Shown piece after piece: positions 54,049 through 63,182 of a stretch of DNA of 64,000 nucleotides. The translations under genes and the position numbers were made by a program. Positions within the stretch are counted from its first letter, which is position 1. Every line of letters begins with the position of its first letter. Below the pieces are notes generated by a model. It was given only the letters and a program-made list of their open reading frames with translations. It was not told the DNA's origin and searched no databases. This stretch comes from Acidobacterium capsulatum ATCC 51196 (GTDB lineage: Bacteria > Acidobacteriota > Terriglobia > Terriglobales > Acidobacteriaceae): positions 1,116,001 through 1,180,000 of the forward strand of contig NC_012483.1 in the NCBI RefSeq assembly GCF_000022565.1. The letters are read 5' to 3'.

Positions 54049-54816
54049 ATGATCGATCTCAAAGGCCGCGTCGCCGTCGTCTTCGGAGTCGCCAACAAAC
54101 GCAGCATCGCATGGGGCATCGTGCAGCAGTTGCACGCCGCCGGAGCCACTCTGGCCATCGGCTATCAGAATGAGCGCCTGCGCGCCGAGGCTGAAAGCCT
54201 GATTCAGGAAGTGCCGGGCGCCGAGGCATTCCAGTGCGATGTCTCGCAGGACGAGGAAATCGAGCGCGTCTTCGCGCAGTTCAAAGAGCGCTACGGCAAG
54301 CTCGACATTCTCGTGCATTCGGTCGCCTATGCGCCGGCCGATGCGCTCAAGAACGACTTCGTGCTCACTTCACGCGAAGACTTCCGTGTTGCGCATGACA
54401 TCAGCGTCTACTCGCTCATCGCCCTCAGCCGCGCCGCGGCTCCGCTCATGACCGAGGGCGGCAGCATCATGACCCTCAGCTACTTTGGCGCGGAAAAAGT
54501 AGTGCCCCACTACAACGTGATGGGCGTCGCCAAGGCGGCACTCGAAGCAACCGTGCGCTACCTCGCCGCCGATCTCGGCAAGCAGAACATTCGCGTCAAC
54601 GCCATCTCGGCCGGCCCCATCAAAACGCTGGCCGCGCGCGGCATCGGCGGTCTCGGAGACATGCTCAAGGCCCACGCCGATCGCGCTCCGCTGCATCGCA
54701 ATACCGATCAGTCTGAGGTAGGCGGAGCGGCGGTATTTCTGGCCTCGCCCCTGGCCAGCGGCATCACCGGCGAAACCATTTATGTCGATAGCGGCTACAA
54801 CATCATGGGCTTCTGA
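54049..54816 (+). CDS. fabI: Enoyl-[acyl-carrier-protein] reductase (NADH), FabI type
   Basis: A 255-residue short-chain dehydrogenase-like enzyme for the last step of fatty acid elongation. The nucleotide motif is VVFGVANKRSIAWGI. The FabI catalytic pattern Tyr145, Tyr155 and Lys162 is present (SYFGAEK then YNVMGVAK). The ATG at 54049 gives the family start MIDLKGRVAVVFG, preceded by GAGG. A strong terminator follows. Confidence 0.95.
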   Translation: MIDLKGRVAVVFGVANKRSIAWGIVQQLHAAGATLAIGYQNERLRAEAESLIQEVPGAEAFQCDVSQDEEIERVFAQFKERYGKLDILVHSVAYAPADALKNDFVLTSREDFRVAHDISVYSLIALSRAAAPLMTEGGSIMTLSYFGAEKVVPHYNVMGVAKAALEATVRYLAADLGKQNIRVNAISAGPIKTLAARGIGGLGDMLKAHADRAPLHRNTDQSEVGGAAVFLASPLASGITGETIYVDSGYNIMGF

Positions 54817-54832
54817 TCGAGCCCCGAAATAG

Positions 54833-54866
54833 AAAGTCCCACGCTCACCGAGCGTGGGACTTTTCT
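54833..54866. terminator. Bidirectional intrinsic terminator between fabI and the GH9 gene
   Basis: A perfect 14-bp stem (arms 54833-54846 and 54850-54863) with a 3-nt ACC loop and T-rich tract (TTTTCTTTTA) on the plus side; AAAG on the other side makes it useful from the minus strand too. It separates two convergent genes. Confidence 0.92.
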
Positions 54867-54867
54867 T

Positions 54868-56691
54868 TTACCCCTGTGCGCCCGCCAGCGTAAACACCAG
54901 CGGAGCGTTCCAGTTGATCGCCACCTCGTTCATGCTGAAGGCCTGCCAGTCATCGAGCCACATGCGCATCGGCGGCTGCGTGGGCACTGTCTTCGCTGCC
55001 GGATCCCCCGGATGCCGGTTCGGCCCGCCGGAAAGCAACCCGGGCCACGGAGCCGCGATGCCATCCGCCACACTGGGCCGGTGGTGCGGATGCTGAAACG
55101 GATTCGTGCCCACATGCGTCACCCACGAAACGCCAAAGCAATTGCGCCCCAGCAGATAATGCAGATTGCCCCGCGCAGCCTCGCGATACTCGCCCTGCGG
55201 ATGAAAGCGATGCGCCATCAGCAGCAGCAATCCCTGATTTCCTGCTGTGCCATTCGATCCCCAATCGTAATCGGCCTCGGCCAGCGTCTGCCCATAGCCA
55301 TTCTTCCGGCTCTGCTTCACCAGGCCATCCGCCGCGCCAATGGTCGACGCATGAATCTGCGCTACCAGCTTCGCATCGCCACGCAATTGACCGTGATGCT
55401 CCGCCATCGCATACGTCCACCAGGCCATCGAAGCCACATTGCCCCAGCTCGGCACATCCATCTGCAGCGGCTTTTCGAGTGCCCGCCAGCGGGCCAGCAC
55501 AGGCGCCTCATACTGCGCGTCGCCGGTGGTGCGCCACAACTCGGCGGATGCCCACAGCAACTCATCGCTGTCGTGCGCGTCTCCATAAGCGCCAGTTGAA
55601 ACCGTCGGCGGATTCTTCAGGAACAACGCATCCTTATGCGCCATCGCCCAGGTCCACGCCCGCTTGGCCGCATCAAGACACGCGTCGGCAAAGACCGGAT
55701 CAAACTCGCGATACACTCGCGCTGCAATCGCCATCACGGCGGCAAAATCGGCCGAGGCCGTCGCAATCTTGTAAGGCGGCTCGCCAGAGCCGATCACATA
55801 GCTCACCAGCGCATCATCCTGCGGCATGATGAAACCGCAGAAGTGCAGGCTGGTCTGTTTGTCCCACACGCCGCCGTCCTTGTCCTGCAGCGCCTGCATC
55901 CAGGTCAGGTTCCAGCGCACTTCCGCCAGAAAATCCGGCGTCGATCCGCCCGATTCCGGAATTTGCAACTGCATTGGTTGCAGTTGATCGCGATACATCT
56001 CCCACGCCCACAACAGCGTGCCCGTCGAGATTCCCGAATTCACGATGTAGCGGCCATAGTCGCCCGCATCGTGCCATCCGCCGTAATTCTGAAACAGCCC
56101 GGTCTTGCCCGAGGTCGCGTCAAAAGCATCTTTCAAATGGCAGGGAGGATGCTCATACCCGCCGCCCAGATTCACCTCGCAGCCGCACCGCTGCCCATAA
56201 TAGGCGCGCATCGCCAGCCGCAGCGGATCGCGCAGCACATCATCGCCCACTGCAAACTCCAGTGACGACGCCGATGGGTCGCCATGCTCCACTTCGAGCC
56301 GGTACCGCCCTGCTTCCTTCACCGCTGAAAAATCCGCAAGCTGCACGCGGTCCCCGCTCAACTCGTCCTGCAGCGCCGCGCTCAGCGGCCCTTGATGCAC
56401 GCGCTTGCCCGGCGTGCCGTCCGGCTTCATCTGCAGCACGCGAAACGATCGCGCGTCTCCACGCTCATGAGCAGCCCACTGCACCGTGGCAATCTTCGCC
56501 GCCTGCGCCAGATAACCCACCTGGCTCCCCATCAGTTGATAGGCGGCCGGCGTCAGCGGATCAGGAGAACCCATCGCAAATGTCTTGCTGGCCACACCGG
56601 CAAGCGCGGCGCTCGCGCTGAGTTGTAAGAATCTTCTGCGGTTCAAAGCCGCAGCCTCGACGAAGACACCCGGGCGCGCTACTCTGCTCAT
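54868..56691 (-). CDS. Exported GH9 family cellulase
   Basis: A 607-residue enzyme with a Tat-type signal (NRRRFLQLSASAALAGVASKTFA). An N-terminal Ig-like CelD_N domain (about 45-140) precedes the GH9 (alpha/alpha)6 barrel. The catalytic bases Asp208 and Asp211 are in GGWHDAGDYGRY, a conserved His block is in GTNPFQHPHHRPS, and the acid Glu589 is in NEVAINWNAPLV. Likely endo- or exo-acting on cellulose or beta-glucan. The ATG at 56691 was chosen; open upstream frame belongs to the divergent gene region. Confidence 0.88.
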   Translation of the reverse strand: MSRVARPGVFVEAAALNRRRFLQLSASAALAGVASKTFAMGSPDPLTPAAYQLMGSQVGYLAQAAKIATVQWAAHERGDARSFRVLQMKPDGTPGKRVHQGPLSAALQDELSGDRVQLADFSAVKEAGRYRLEVEHGDPSASSLEFAVGDDVLRDPLRLAMRAYYGQRCGCEVNLGGGYEHPPCHLKDAFDATSGKTGLFQNYGGWHDAGDYGRYIVNSGISTGTLLWAWEMYRDQLQPMQLQIPESGGSTPDFLAEVRWNLTWMQALQDKDGGVWDKQTSLHFCGFIMPQDDALVSYVIGSGEPPYKIATASADFAAVMAIAARVYREFDPVFADACLDAAKRAWTWAMAHKDALFLKNPPTVSTGAYGDAHDSDELLWASAELWRTTGDAQYEAPVLARWRALEKPLQMDVPSWGNVASMAWWTYAMAEHHGQLRGDAKLVAQIHASTIGAADGLVKQSRKNGYGQTLAEADYDWGSNGTAGNQGLLLLMAHRFHPQGEYREAARGNLHYLLGRNCFGVSWVTHVGTNPFQHPHHRPSVADGIAAPWPGLLSGGPNRHPGDPAAKTVPTQPPMRMWLDDWQAFSMNEVAINWNAPLVFTLAGAQG

Positions 56692-56728
56692 GCACACCAT
56701 CATCTCACCAAAGGCAATCGTTCTCCTC

Positions 56729-57226
56729 ATGAGCCTCGCTGAAGATATCGCCCTCGTCGCCCGCCAGGAATCGGCCCTCGTCTTCGAGCACTTTGATGAA
56801 AACACCGCATGGCAGCTTGGCTCACGCCTGCGCCAGATGGCCGTCGAGCGCGGCTACCCGCTGGTGATTGACGTCCGCCGCTTTGGCCAGGTGCTCTTCA
56901 CCGCAGCGCTGCCCGGAGCGGTGCCCGACCAGGCCGAATGGGTTCGCCGCAAGACCAACGTCGTCGCCCGCTTTCATCGCAGCTCCTACGCCATCGGCCT
57001 CGAACTGGCCGAAAAGCAGAGCAGCCTCGAAGAAAAGCAGGGGCTACCCACCGTGGACTTCGCGACCCACGGCGGATGCTTTCCCATTCGCGTGAAAAGT
57101 GCTGGAATCATCGGCTGCGTGACCGTCTCCGGCCTGCCGCAGCGCGCCGACCATGAGCTGGTCGTCGAGGCCATCTGCGCACTGACTGGCCTCGATTACG
57201 CCACATACAAACTGCCCCAAGCATGA
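56729..57226 (+). CDS. UPF0303 / heme-degrading-domain (DUF336-like) protein
   Basis: A 165-residue protein with the UPF0303 layout: DENTAWQLGSRLRQMAVERGYPLVIDVRRFG, KTNVVARFHRSSYAIGLEL, VDFATHGGCFPIRVKSAGIIG, and VTVSGLPQRADHELVVEAI. The family has the HbpS/GlcG-like fold; function unknown, though relatives bind heme. The ATG at 56729 starts MSLAEDIALV. It is divergent from the GH9 gene across 37 bp. Its stop codon is part of a GC-rich tandem repeat. Confidence 0.85.
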   Translation: MSLAEDIALVARQESALVFEHFDENTAWQLGSRLRQMAVERGYPLVIDVRRFGQVLFTAALPGAVPDQAEWVRRKTNVVARFHRSSYAIGLELAEKQSSLEEKQGLPTVDFATHGGCFPIRVKSAGIIGCVTVSGLPQRADHELVVEAICALTGLDYATYKLPQA

Positions 57227-57265
57227 ACCCCGGGGCCTGAACCCCGGGGCCTGAGCCCCGGGCAG
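57224..57265. repeat. Tandem repeat of a 14-bp CCCCGGGG unit
   Basis: Three head-to-tail copies: two identical (TGAACCCCGGGGCC at 57224-57237 and 57238-57251) and one diverged (57252-57265). The first copy begins with the stop codon of the UPF0303 gene. Each unit is internally palindromic, so the array can also act as a terminator between two convergent genes. Confidence 0.85.
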
Positions 57266-57268
57266 TCC

Positions 57269-58306
57269 CTACTGCACCTTGCCCTTGGGCCGCAGGCGCT
57301 GCAACTCCATGGCACAGGCCACAGCATTCAGGCTTGCCAGCTTCAGATTATCGAGCGCCACCCACAGCCAGAACTGGCGCGTAGCCTGCGGCTTATCCTC
57401 GGCGGTGCGCAGCCTCACCAGCACATCGCTCTGCCCGGCTGAGCTGAGATTGGTCGGCGCATCCGCATCGCCCAGAATCAGGTCGATATGCTCGCCCTGC
57501 AGCGCGGCTTCCATGTGCTCCAGTTCAACCGCCTGCTCCATCTCAATCGCCAGCGACAGCGTGTAGCCATGAAAGACCGGCGCATGCACCAACTGCAGCA
57601 TCACCGGATGCTTCCCTGCCCGCAACAAAGAGTAATGCCGCCGCATGCGGCTCTCGCTCGCCTGCAACGGCGTGCGTGCCGCTTCGCCAAAGACCGGCGT
57701 CGCATTGAAGGCCACCTGCGTGTCATAAACCATGCGCGGCAGCGACTGAAAGTTCAGCAGGGTCACCGTCTGCTGGTGCAGCTCATCCATGCCGGCACGG
57801 CCATACTCTGAGGCCGGCTCCAGCACCGTCGCCGCGGCGCAACGCACCTTGCCCAGTTGCTCCACCCTCTGCATCAGCAGCGCCAGCGCCACCGCCGCGG
57901 GATTTGCCGACACCAGGGCCGGAGTCGTCAACCCGGGCATCTCCGCCGGAGCTTCGCCTGCCTCCTGCAGCCACGGCGCGCGCAGCAACACGCCCGGCTC
58001 GTTCTCCATGGCGCCGGTCAGGTCCACAATGCTGGCTCCCGCCTTCTGGGCGCTGTGCCAATGCTTGCGCGTGGCCTCTTCTGAACCGGCAAAGAAAACA
58101 AAGTCAGCGCGCCGGAAAGACTCCGGCTCAATCCGCTGGATCAGGGCGACTTCATCGCCCACCGCCTCCAGCTGGCCGATCTGCTCCTCCTCGTCCATCA
58201 GGACAAAGTCGGCGTTGGCAAAGGGAGATTCCGCAAGCGCTTCATTCAGCTCCTTACCGCGAAGAGACGAAGCGCCGACAATAGCGATTTTGTATAGGTC
58301 TGGCAT
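57269..58306 (-). CDS. Aspartate-semialdehyde dehydrogenase homologue lacking the catalytic cysteine (Usg-like)
   Basis: A 345-residue protein with the full ASADH fold: N-terminal nucleotide domain (KIAIVGASSLRGKEL), VFFAGSEEATRKHW, and C-terminal HAPVFHGYTLSLAIEME and FWLWVALDNLKLAS. The catalytic Cys of real ASADH (SNPNCST) is replaced: here the loop reads SANPAAVALAL (residues 133-143). E. coli Usg, an ASADH-like protein, likewise lacks it. So it probably has no ASADH activity and may have a structural or regulatory role. Its ATG shares one base with the pssA stop. Confidence 0.82.
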   Translation of the reverse strand: MPDLYKIAIVGASSLRGKELNEALAESPFANADFVLMDEEEQIGQLEAVGDEVALIQRIEPESFRRADFVFFAGSEEATRKHWHSAQKAGASIVDLTGAMENEPGVLLRAPWLQEAGEAPAEMPGLTTPALVSANPAAVALALLMQRVEQLGKVRCAAATVLEPASEYGRAGMDELHQQTVTLLNFQSLPRMVYDTQVAFNATPVFGEAARTPLQASESRMRRHYSLLRAGKHPVMLQLVHAPVFHGYTLSLAIEMEQAVELEHMEAALQGEHIDLILGDADAPTNLSSAGQSDVLVRLRTAEDKPQATRQFWLWVALDNLKLASLNAVACAMELQRLRPKGKVQ

Positions 58307-59232
58307 CAATGGGTCGTAGTATCGGGGTCCCCGGCGACAGGTCCTGGTCGCTGGGGTGAGTTATCACTCAAAACTTGGGCGTGTGCTCCTCTGCGATGCC
58401 GCTGCCAGGAATACGCAAGCCGGGCAATCACGCCTGAAAACATATAGGCCAGCGCCATGGCCGCCAGCACGTACCTTGAGAAGAAGACCAGCGCATACAT
58501 CACCAGCCCAAACAGTACTATCCACTGGAAGGGCTGGCGGCTATTGAAGTTGATCTCTTTGCCGCTCCAGAATCTCCAGGTGCTCACCATCAAAAAGCCC
58601 AGAAAGCCCACCAGCACCATCCAGGTAATGGCCACCGCACTCATTGAGACCGGAATACCGCCAAAGAAATGCACCACGGCGGCAATTACCCCGGCCGCTG
58701 CCGGAATCGGCATGCCGACAAAATACTTGCGCCCAGGCCGGCCCGGATTTTTGGGCACCGGATTATGGCTGATATTAAAGCGCGCCAACCGGCTCGCCCC
58801 GCACAGCAGAAACAGGAAGCACAGAAACGCGCCAAACTGCACCAGCTTCTGATGCAGGCCCGCGTCCATGGCCGAGGGCAGCATCTGAAAGCCCCACGTA
58901 AAGGCCAGCACGCTCGGCGCAACGCCAAACGTAATCACATCGGCCAGCGAATCCAGCTCGCGCCCAAAGTCGCTGGTCGTGTTCGTCATGCGCGCAATGC
59001 GCCCGTCCAGCGCGTCAAACGGAATCGCAAACGCAATCGCCAGCGCCGCGTGATCAAAATACTTCGGCTCCAGCGCCGAGCCCTGCAGGCTCTGGGTAAT
59101 GGCAAAGTATCCCGCGCCGATATTCGCCGCCGTAAATATCGACGGCAGAATATACATGCCGCGCCGCCGCTTGCGGTCGCGCTTGCCGTTCTCTCCGGAT
59201 TTCAGGCCAGGCAAGGGTGCCAGTCCATTCAA
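58306..59232 (-). CDS. pssA: CDP-diacylglycerol-serine O-phosphatidyltransferase
   Basis: A 308-residue membrane enzyme making phosphatidylserine. The CDP-alcohol phosphotransferase motif (D-G-x-x-A-R-x8-G-x3-D-x3-D) appears in [12 protein letters not shown] through [10 protein letters not shown]. About eight hydrophobic helices follow. The TTG at 59232 overlaps the psd stop by 4 bp, and the next gene overlaps its stop, so psd-pssA-usg-like form one operon. Confidence 0.93.
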
Positions 59233-59915
59233 ATCGGTCTCTCCGTCGATGCCAGCGTTCCGGGCGCCGTGGGTGCCGCTGCCAGCACGCCTGCTCCTTC
59301 GGCCGCACGCGCCAGAATGGTCGATCCCCCGCTCACGCGCTGCCCCTGCCGCACCAGAATCTCAAACCCCGGCGGCATCAGAATGTCGGTGCGCGATCCA
59401 AACTTGATCAGGCCCACGCGCTGTCCGCGCTCCACCCGGTCACCCACGCGCTTGGTGAATACGATGCGCCGCGCCAGCAATCCGGCAATCTGCTTGAAGG
59501 TGATTTCATAGCCCGCATCGGCACGCACCACGACCGTATTCTGCTCGTTTTTCTTTGCGGAGGCCGGGTCCATCGCGTTCAAATACAGACCTTTCTGATA
59601 GGCAACGCTCGCAATGGTGCCAGCCACCGGCGAGCGGTTCACATGCACATCAAAGACGCTCAAAAAGATGCTGATGCGCTGCAACTCGCCCTGCGGCGTG
59701 CGAATACGCGCCACCTCGGTCACCTTGCCGTCCGCAGGCGACACCACCAAGCCCTCGCCCCCCGGAATCGCCCGCTTGGGATCGCGGAAGAACCACAGGA
59801 AAAACGCCGCCAATAGCAGCGGAAGCACAGCCCAGCTCCATCCGCCTGTCAGCAGATGCACAATCACTGCCACAACCAGCAGCGCCAATCCGTAAAAATA
59901 TCCGTCTCGTACCAT
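59229..59915 (-). CDS. psd: Phosphatidylserine decarboxylase proenzyme, archaeal-type
   Basis: A 228-residue proenzyme that makes phosphatidylethanolamine from phosphatidylserine. The self-cleavage site G-S-T is in VSGGSTILA near residue 200. Other hallmarks: [41 protein letters not shown]. The N-terminal two helices anchor it to the membrane. The size is that of the short (PSD-A) class. It lies upstream of pssA with a 4-bp overlap. Confidence 0.93.
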
Positions 59916-60066
59916 GGCTCAGAACAGACTCGATTATAAGTCTTCGCTTCCGGCACGCTGCGGCATTTCGCCCAACCGGCACGGTACTCCCGGCTGGCAA
60001 GGCACAGGAATGCCCCATACCTTGCCACACCGCAAGTCTCTCAGGAGTTTTAGAAGTGGTTCGCCG

Positions 60067-60279
60067 TCAGGCGTAATGAAGCTGTGCGCCCAGGGACTGA
60101 CGGGCCGCAATTTCGTCTTTAATTCGGAGTTTGATCTTCTTGAGGCGGACTTCCTCAAGCTGTTCGTCTTCTGAGAGGTAGGGTTTCGCGAGCAGAGCTG
60201 CGAGCTGTTGCTCGTAATGGCGATGTTGATCTTCCAGGCTGCGAATCACTTCGCTGGCCGCCTTCTGATCTATATCCAT
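60067..60279 (-). CDS. DUF465 (YdcH-like) small coiled-coil protein
   Basis: A 70-residue, highly charged two-helix protein. The segments SLEDQHRHYEQQLAALLAK and LSEDEQLEEVRLKKIKLRIKDEI match DUF465. Function unknown. The ATG at 60279 has GGAGGT 7 bp upstream (60287-60292); a start 3 codons earlier would overlap that site. Confidence 0.82.
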   Translation of the reverse strand: MDIDQKAASEVIRSLEDQHRHYEQQLAALLAKPYLSEDEQLEEVRLKKIKLRIKDEIAARQSLGAQLHYA

Positions 60280-60319
60280 ACACAGCACCTCCGGTACTAC
60301 TTTTCTAGGACGTCCTACG

Positions 60320-60841
60320 CTAGCACCCGGTTAGCTCTTCTTCAATGGCTTTTTGCGGTCGATTTTCCACCGCCCGCAACTCTTTCGCCATCAGCACCGC
60401 GTCCTCTTCAGGATCAAGATAATAGCGCCGCCGCAATCCCGCCTGGCAAAACCCGGCCCGCCGGTAAAGCGCCTGCGCTGCCTCATTTCCCGCCCGCACT
60501 TCCAGCAGAATGCGCCGTCCGCCCAGCCCGCTGGCCCATTCCTCCAGCGCCTGCAGCAACCGCCGCGCCACGCCCCGGCGGCGAAACGCATCCTCTACGG
60601 CGATCCACTCCAGCTCGCAGGCATTCTCCACTCCGTCCACGAGCAGCCGTGCAATCACCACCCCGGCCCCGCCGCCCTCCTGCCCAGCCACACACGCAAA
60701 ATAGCGCAGCGCCGCCGGCCACTCATCCGGGCGCAGCAGCGACTCATACGTTTGCGCGGACCAATGCGGCGAACCCGGCGTCTTGCGGTCGAGTTCCATC
60801 ACCCACGGCAGATCGGCCGCCTGCATGGAACGCAGCTCCAT
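60320..60841 (-). CDS. rimI: GNAT acetyltransferase, RimI-like
   Basis: A 173-residue N-acetyltransferase. The CoA-binding stretch is FRRRGVARRLLQALEEWA, followed by ILLEVRAGNEAAQALYRRAGF and a C-terminal EDAVLMAKEL. RimI acetylates the N-terminal alanine of ribosomal protein S18, and its gene is often next to tsaB, as here. The ATG at 60841 shares one base with the tsaB stop (TGATG). Confidence 0.85.
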   Translation of the reverse strand: MELRSMQAADLPWVMELDRKTPGSPHWSAQTYESLLRPDEWPAALRYFACVAGQEGGGAGVVIARLLVDGVENACELEWIAVEDAFRRRGVARRLLQALEEWASGLGGRRILLEVRAGNEAAQALYRRAGFCQAGLRRRYYLDPEEDAVLMAKELRAVENRPQKAIEEELTGC

Positions 60842-61476
60842 CAACGCGCGGCCCCATCCGCCACCACCTCGGCTTGCGAACGCCGCAGGTAGTGCGCGTC
60901 CATCGCGGCCAGATCGTCAAACTCACCCCGCCGCAGACGTTCCAGCGCCAGCCGCAGGGCGTCTTCCGCCGTAGGAGCCGCCACCCGCCGCGCCCCCGGC
61001 AGGCTGCGCGCCACGCTGTCTTCACAGCACGCCACATCCGCCTCCGCCACCTGGGCCCGCACCTCATCGGGATGCAGTACAGCCTCGCCGCTCTCCTGCC
61101 CGGCTTTGCCGAAATACACCTCACCGCGCCCGGCATCGAGCGCCGCAGCCCGGCTGCCCGCCGCATGCGCCAGCACCTGCAGGCGCGAGAGCCCCACCAC
61201 CGGCAGCCGCGCCGCCTGTGCCAGTCCCTTGGCTGTGCTCAGCCCCACGCGCACGCCGGTAAAGCTGCCCGGCCCGCGCACCACGACGATGGCATCCAAA
61301 TCCTTCACCGCGAGCGCATGCGTCTCCAGCAGCGCACGAATCGCCGGCATCAGCATCTCCGCGCACGACCTGCCCGCAAGCAGCCTCTGCTCAATCAGCC
61401 GCAATGCGCGCGCGTCCACCTCGGCCAGCGCCACGCTGCCTTCCGCTCCACACGTATCCACCGCCAGCACCCTCAT
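60841..61476 (-). CDS. tsaB: tRNA threonylcarbamoyladenosine biosynthesis protein TsaB
   Basis: A 211-residue ASKHA-fold protein that scaffolds TsaD in t6A37 synthesis. MRVLAVDTCGAEGSVAL and VVVRGPGSFTGVRVGLSTAKGLA are diagnostic. It lacks the metal-binding H-x3-H of TsaD, as expected. It is coupled to mce upstream and rimI downstream. Confidence 0.92.
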   Translation of the reverse strand: MRVLAVDTCGAEGSVALAEVDARALRLIEQRLLAGRSCAEMLMPAIRALLETHALAVKDLDAIVVVRGPGSFTGVRVGLSTAKGLAQAARLPVVGLSRLQVLAHAAGSRAAALDAGRGEVYFGKAGQESGEAVLHPDEVRAQVAEADVACCEDSVARSLPGARRVAAPTAEDALRLALERLRRGEFDDLAAMDAHYLRRSQAEVVADGAAR

Positions 61477-61925
61477 GCCGTCTCGCCCTCATCCACCGCC
61501 ACAGGCTGCACAATCTCCAGCAGCACTCCGCCCGCGCTGGCCGGATGCACAAAGAAATACAAATGCCCGCCCGCGCCCACCTGCACCTGCTCTGAGATCA
61601 ACCGCACGCCGCGCTCCTTGAGCCGCTGCATCGTCGCCGCAATGTTTTCCACCCGCAGCGCCACATGATGCAGCCCCTCGCCACGCTTCGCCAAAAATCG
61701 CCCCACGGCGGAATCCTCCGCCGTCGGCTCCAGCAACTCAATGCGGCTCTCGCCCAGCGGCAGCATCGCCGTCTTCACGCGCTCGTGCTCCACCGTTTCT
61801 TCATGCGTTACTTGAAGTCCCAGCGCCTCATAAAACAACCGCGCCTGGGCAAGGCTCTTCACCGCAACGCCCAGATGGTCAATGCGAATCTCCGGCAGCT
61901 CGCCAATTCCTTCAATCTGTCTCAT
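61473..61925 (-). CDS. mce: Methylmalonyl-CoA epimerase
   Basis: A 150-residue VOC-fold enzyme. The metal/catalytic residues lie in IDHLGVAVKSL, ESRIELLEP, and GLHHVALRVENI; the C-terminal strand is GGVLLEIVQ. It interconverts (2R)- and (2S)-methylmalonyl-CoA. It overlaps meaB by 4 bp, which supports the methylmalonyl pathway assignment. The mutase genes are not in the window. Confidence 0.92.
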   Translation of the reverse strand: MRQIEGIGELPEIRIDHLGVAVKSLAQARLFYEALGLQVTHEETVEHERVKTAMLPLGESRIELLEPTAEDSAVGRFLAKRGEGLHHVALRVENIAATMQRLKERGVRLISEQVQVGAGGHLYFFVHPASAGGVLLEIVQPVAVDEGETA

Positions 61926-62935
61926 TGCTTGCGCCCCTCATCCACCGCGGAAAATCGCTCGGCAACCAGTCGATGCACTAGCGCATACGGGTCCTGCTTC
62001 CCCCGCTCCACCTGCCGGGCATAGGTCTCCAGCTCCTGCTCTGAAAATCCATGCTGCCGCACCTCGCGCAGCAGCTCCGTCCGCATCATCTCCACAATGC
62101 GCTCCCGCCAATAGCGCCGCCGCCGCTTCGCCAGCCGGTCTTCCTGCTTCAGCCACGCATGCATCCCATCGATGGCCGCCATCAGCTCCGCCACACCCTG
62201 CCCGGTCGAGGCCACCGTGCGCACCATCGGCGGAACCCACACATCGTCCCCCGCGTGCTGGCTCACCAGCGACTGCATCGCGCGAATCTCCTTCTCCACG
62301 CGATCCGCGCCCTCGCGGTCGGCCTTGTTGATGACGAAGATATCGGCAATCTCCATGATGCCGGCCTTGATGCTCTGCACGTCGTCGCCCATGCCTGGCA
62401 CCAGCACCACCAGCGTCACATCGGCCAGGCGCACAATGTCCACCTCGTCCTGCCCCACGCCCACCGTCTCAACCAGCACCTTCTGCTTGCCGCTCGCTTC
62501 GAGCACGGTCACCGCATCGGCTGTCGCCTGTGACAGCCCGCCGAGCGAGCCGCGCGTCGCCATGCTGCGCACATAAATGCCGGGGTCGCTCAGCCGCTCC
62601 GCCATGCGAATGCGGTCGCCCAGAATCGCACCGCCCGTAAAAGGGCTGGTGGGATCGACAGCCAGCACCCCAACCGTCTCCTCGCGCTCGCGATACCCCC
62701 GCGCCAGACGGTCCACCAGCGTACTCTTGCCCGCGCCCGGCGAGCCGGTCACGCCAATGCGCAACGAACCGCCGCTGTAAGGAAAGCACGCCGACAGCAC
62801 CGCATGCGCATCGGCGGAATCATCTTCCACCAGAGAAATGGCACGCGCCAGCGCACGCACATTGCCGCCGCGCAGGCGCGCCAGCAGCTCATCCACAGCA
62901 TCGGTTGCGATCAGGGCCACTCCCTTCTTTACCAC
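61922..62935 (-). CDS. meaB: Methylmalonyl-CoA mutase-associated GTPase MeaB (ArgK family)
   Basis: A 337-residue P-loop GTPase that protects and reactivates adenosylcobalamin-dependent methylmalonyl-CoA mutase. The P-loop is GVTGSPGAGKST (61-72). Switch and metal residues follow in DPTSPFTGGAILGDRIRM, and the base-recognition motif is NKAD in FVINKADREG. The GTG at 62935 is the first possible start; no clear Shine-Dalgarno sits before it, and GTG 62932 is an alternative. Confidence 0.92.
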   Translation of the reverse strand: MVKKGVALIATDAVDELLARLRGGNVRALARAISLVEDDSADAHAVLSACFPYSGGSLRIGVTGSPGAGKSTLVDRLARGYREREETVGVLAVDPTSPFTGGAILGDRIRMAERLSDPGIYVRSMATRGSLGGLSQATADAVTVLEASGKQKVLVETVGVGQDEVDIVRLADVTLVVLVPGMGDDVQSIKAGIMEIADIFVINKADREGADRVEKEIRAMQSLVSQHAGDDVWVPPMVRTVASTGQGVAELMAAIDGMHAWLKQEDRLAKRRRRYWRERIVEMMRTELLREVRQHGFSEQELETYARQVERGKQDPYALVHRLVAERFSAVDEGRKQ

Positions 62936-63079
62936 AGAAATGCCCTTGATCGCTCACAGATTGGGGCAGCGCTCTCGGGATTTGGAGTTCTGAATGCAAG
63001 GTCTCAACAACTTACTATCTGGCTTAACTCCGGGCTCAGAGCGAATTCTGTAGCCCAGTACTCACGCAACATATTTCCA

Positions 63080-63107
63080 TTGACATCTAAACCAGATGAT
63101 GTATTAT
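63080..63107 (+). promoter_or_regulatory. Near-consensus sigma-70 promoter of the AIPR-type gene
   Basis: TTGACA (63080-63085) and TATTAT (63102-63107) with 16-bp spacing lie 75 bp upstream of the AIPR-type ATG. It is the best promoter match noticed in the window. Confidence 0.75.
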
Positions 63108-63182
63108 TTTCGCAGTTTCGGACGCACCGTCGTCGAGAGACTGAATACATCCGCCACATCGCTGGCGAGAGAGAGTACGAGA

